Shown: one piece after another, positions 49,783 to 49,855 of the stretch
Position numbering within the stretch: position 1 is the stretch's first letter
How the letters are laid out: every line of letters starts with the position of its first letter
NCBI GenBank assembly: GCA_004380135.1
Contig: QXCR01000188.1
Location: forward strand, 1-49,855
DNA length: 49,855 nucleotides
DNA from: Stemphylium vesicarium
Lineage: Eukaryota; Ascomycota; Dothideomycetes; Pleosporales; Pleosporaceae
Direction of reading: 5' to 3'
Translations under genes and position numbers: made by a program
The notes under the pieces: model-generated
Database searches by the model: none
Told to the model about the DNA's origin: nothing
Seen by the model: only the letters and a program-made list of their open reading frames with translations

Positions 49783-49855
49783 CTGAGGTTGTATTGTAAA
49801 AGCTATGGAAGGTTTATGTAGGTGAGTGACCGTAAACAGCGCTAGCCTAGATAGG

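Overview
This is nuclear DNA from a filamentous ascomycete (Pezizomycotina). The genes are densely packed, most introns are about 45-65 bases with GTAAGT-like donors and TACTAAC/GCTAAC-like branch sites, and the proteins are fungal (alternative NADH dehydrogenase, Mdv1, a quinate regulon). The class is probably Dothideomycetes, perhaps Pleosporales, but that is an impression from protein style, not something proven here.

Left part (1-8 kb): a partial NAD(P)-binding protein gene runs off the left edge. Then come a calcium-type external NADH dehydrogenase, the mitochondrial fission adaptor MDV1, a divergently oriented chorismate mutase, and a four-pass membrane protein with a tandem duplication at its N-terminus.

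Core (8.4-22 kb): a complete quinate/shikimate utilisation cluster, read as qutR< qutA> <qutC <qutD qutB> <qutG qutE>. QutD imports quinate. QutB oxidises it to 3-dehydroquinate, QutE dehydrates that to 3-dehydroshikimate, and QutC makes protocatechuate. QutA (zinc-cluster activator) and QutR (AROM-derived repressor) control the set, and QutG is the phosphatase-like member. A perfect 16-base palindrome of the kind bound by QutA/Qa-1F lies in the shared qutR-qutA promoter (11200-11215). A 14/16 match lies in the qutG-qutE promoter (21337-21352).

Middle (22-33 kb): ordinary housekeeping or conserved fungal genes. These are a multi-pass membrane protein, ESF1 (18S rRNA processing), a 55-residue membrane protein, a 743-residue protein with a nucleotidyltransferase-like N-terminal part and a disordered tail, a cyclopropane-fatty-acid-synthase-like methyltransferase, and RNase H2 subunit C.

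Right part (33-49.8 kb): conserved genes (a bZIP factor, a FAR-17a/AIG1-like membrane protein, a TFIIIC subunit 7-like histidine-phosphatase-fold protein) sit between two decayed blocks. One block lies at 33.3-36.2 kb on the minus strand and the other at 45.9-49.8 kb on the plus strand. Both are built from repeats of one module that resembles Ulp1/C48 SUMO-protease domains: a His strand, a VLD/VID strand and an LNAW motif. Where the Cys nucleophile should be, four modules have Ser, Ser, Arg or Thr, and only the last keeps a Gln...Cys-Gly-His-His site. The blocks carry many in-frame stops and frameshifts, and the right one is fused to the end of a broken tautomerase gene. This repeated pseudo-protease family is the least explained thing in the window. 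All introns and joins were predicted by eye from splice signals and protein continuity.
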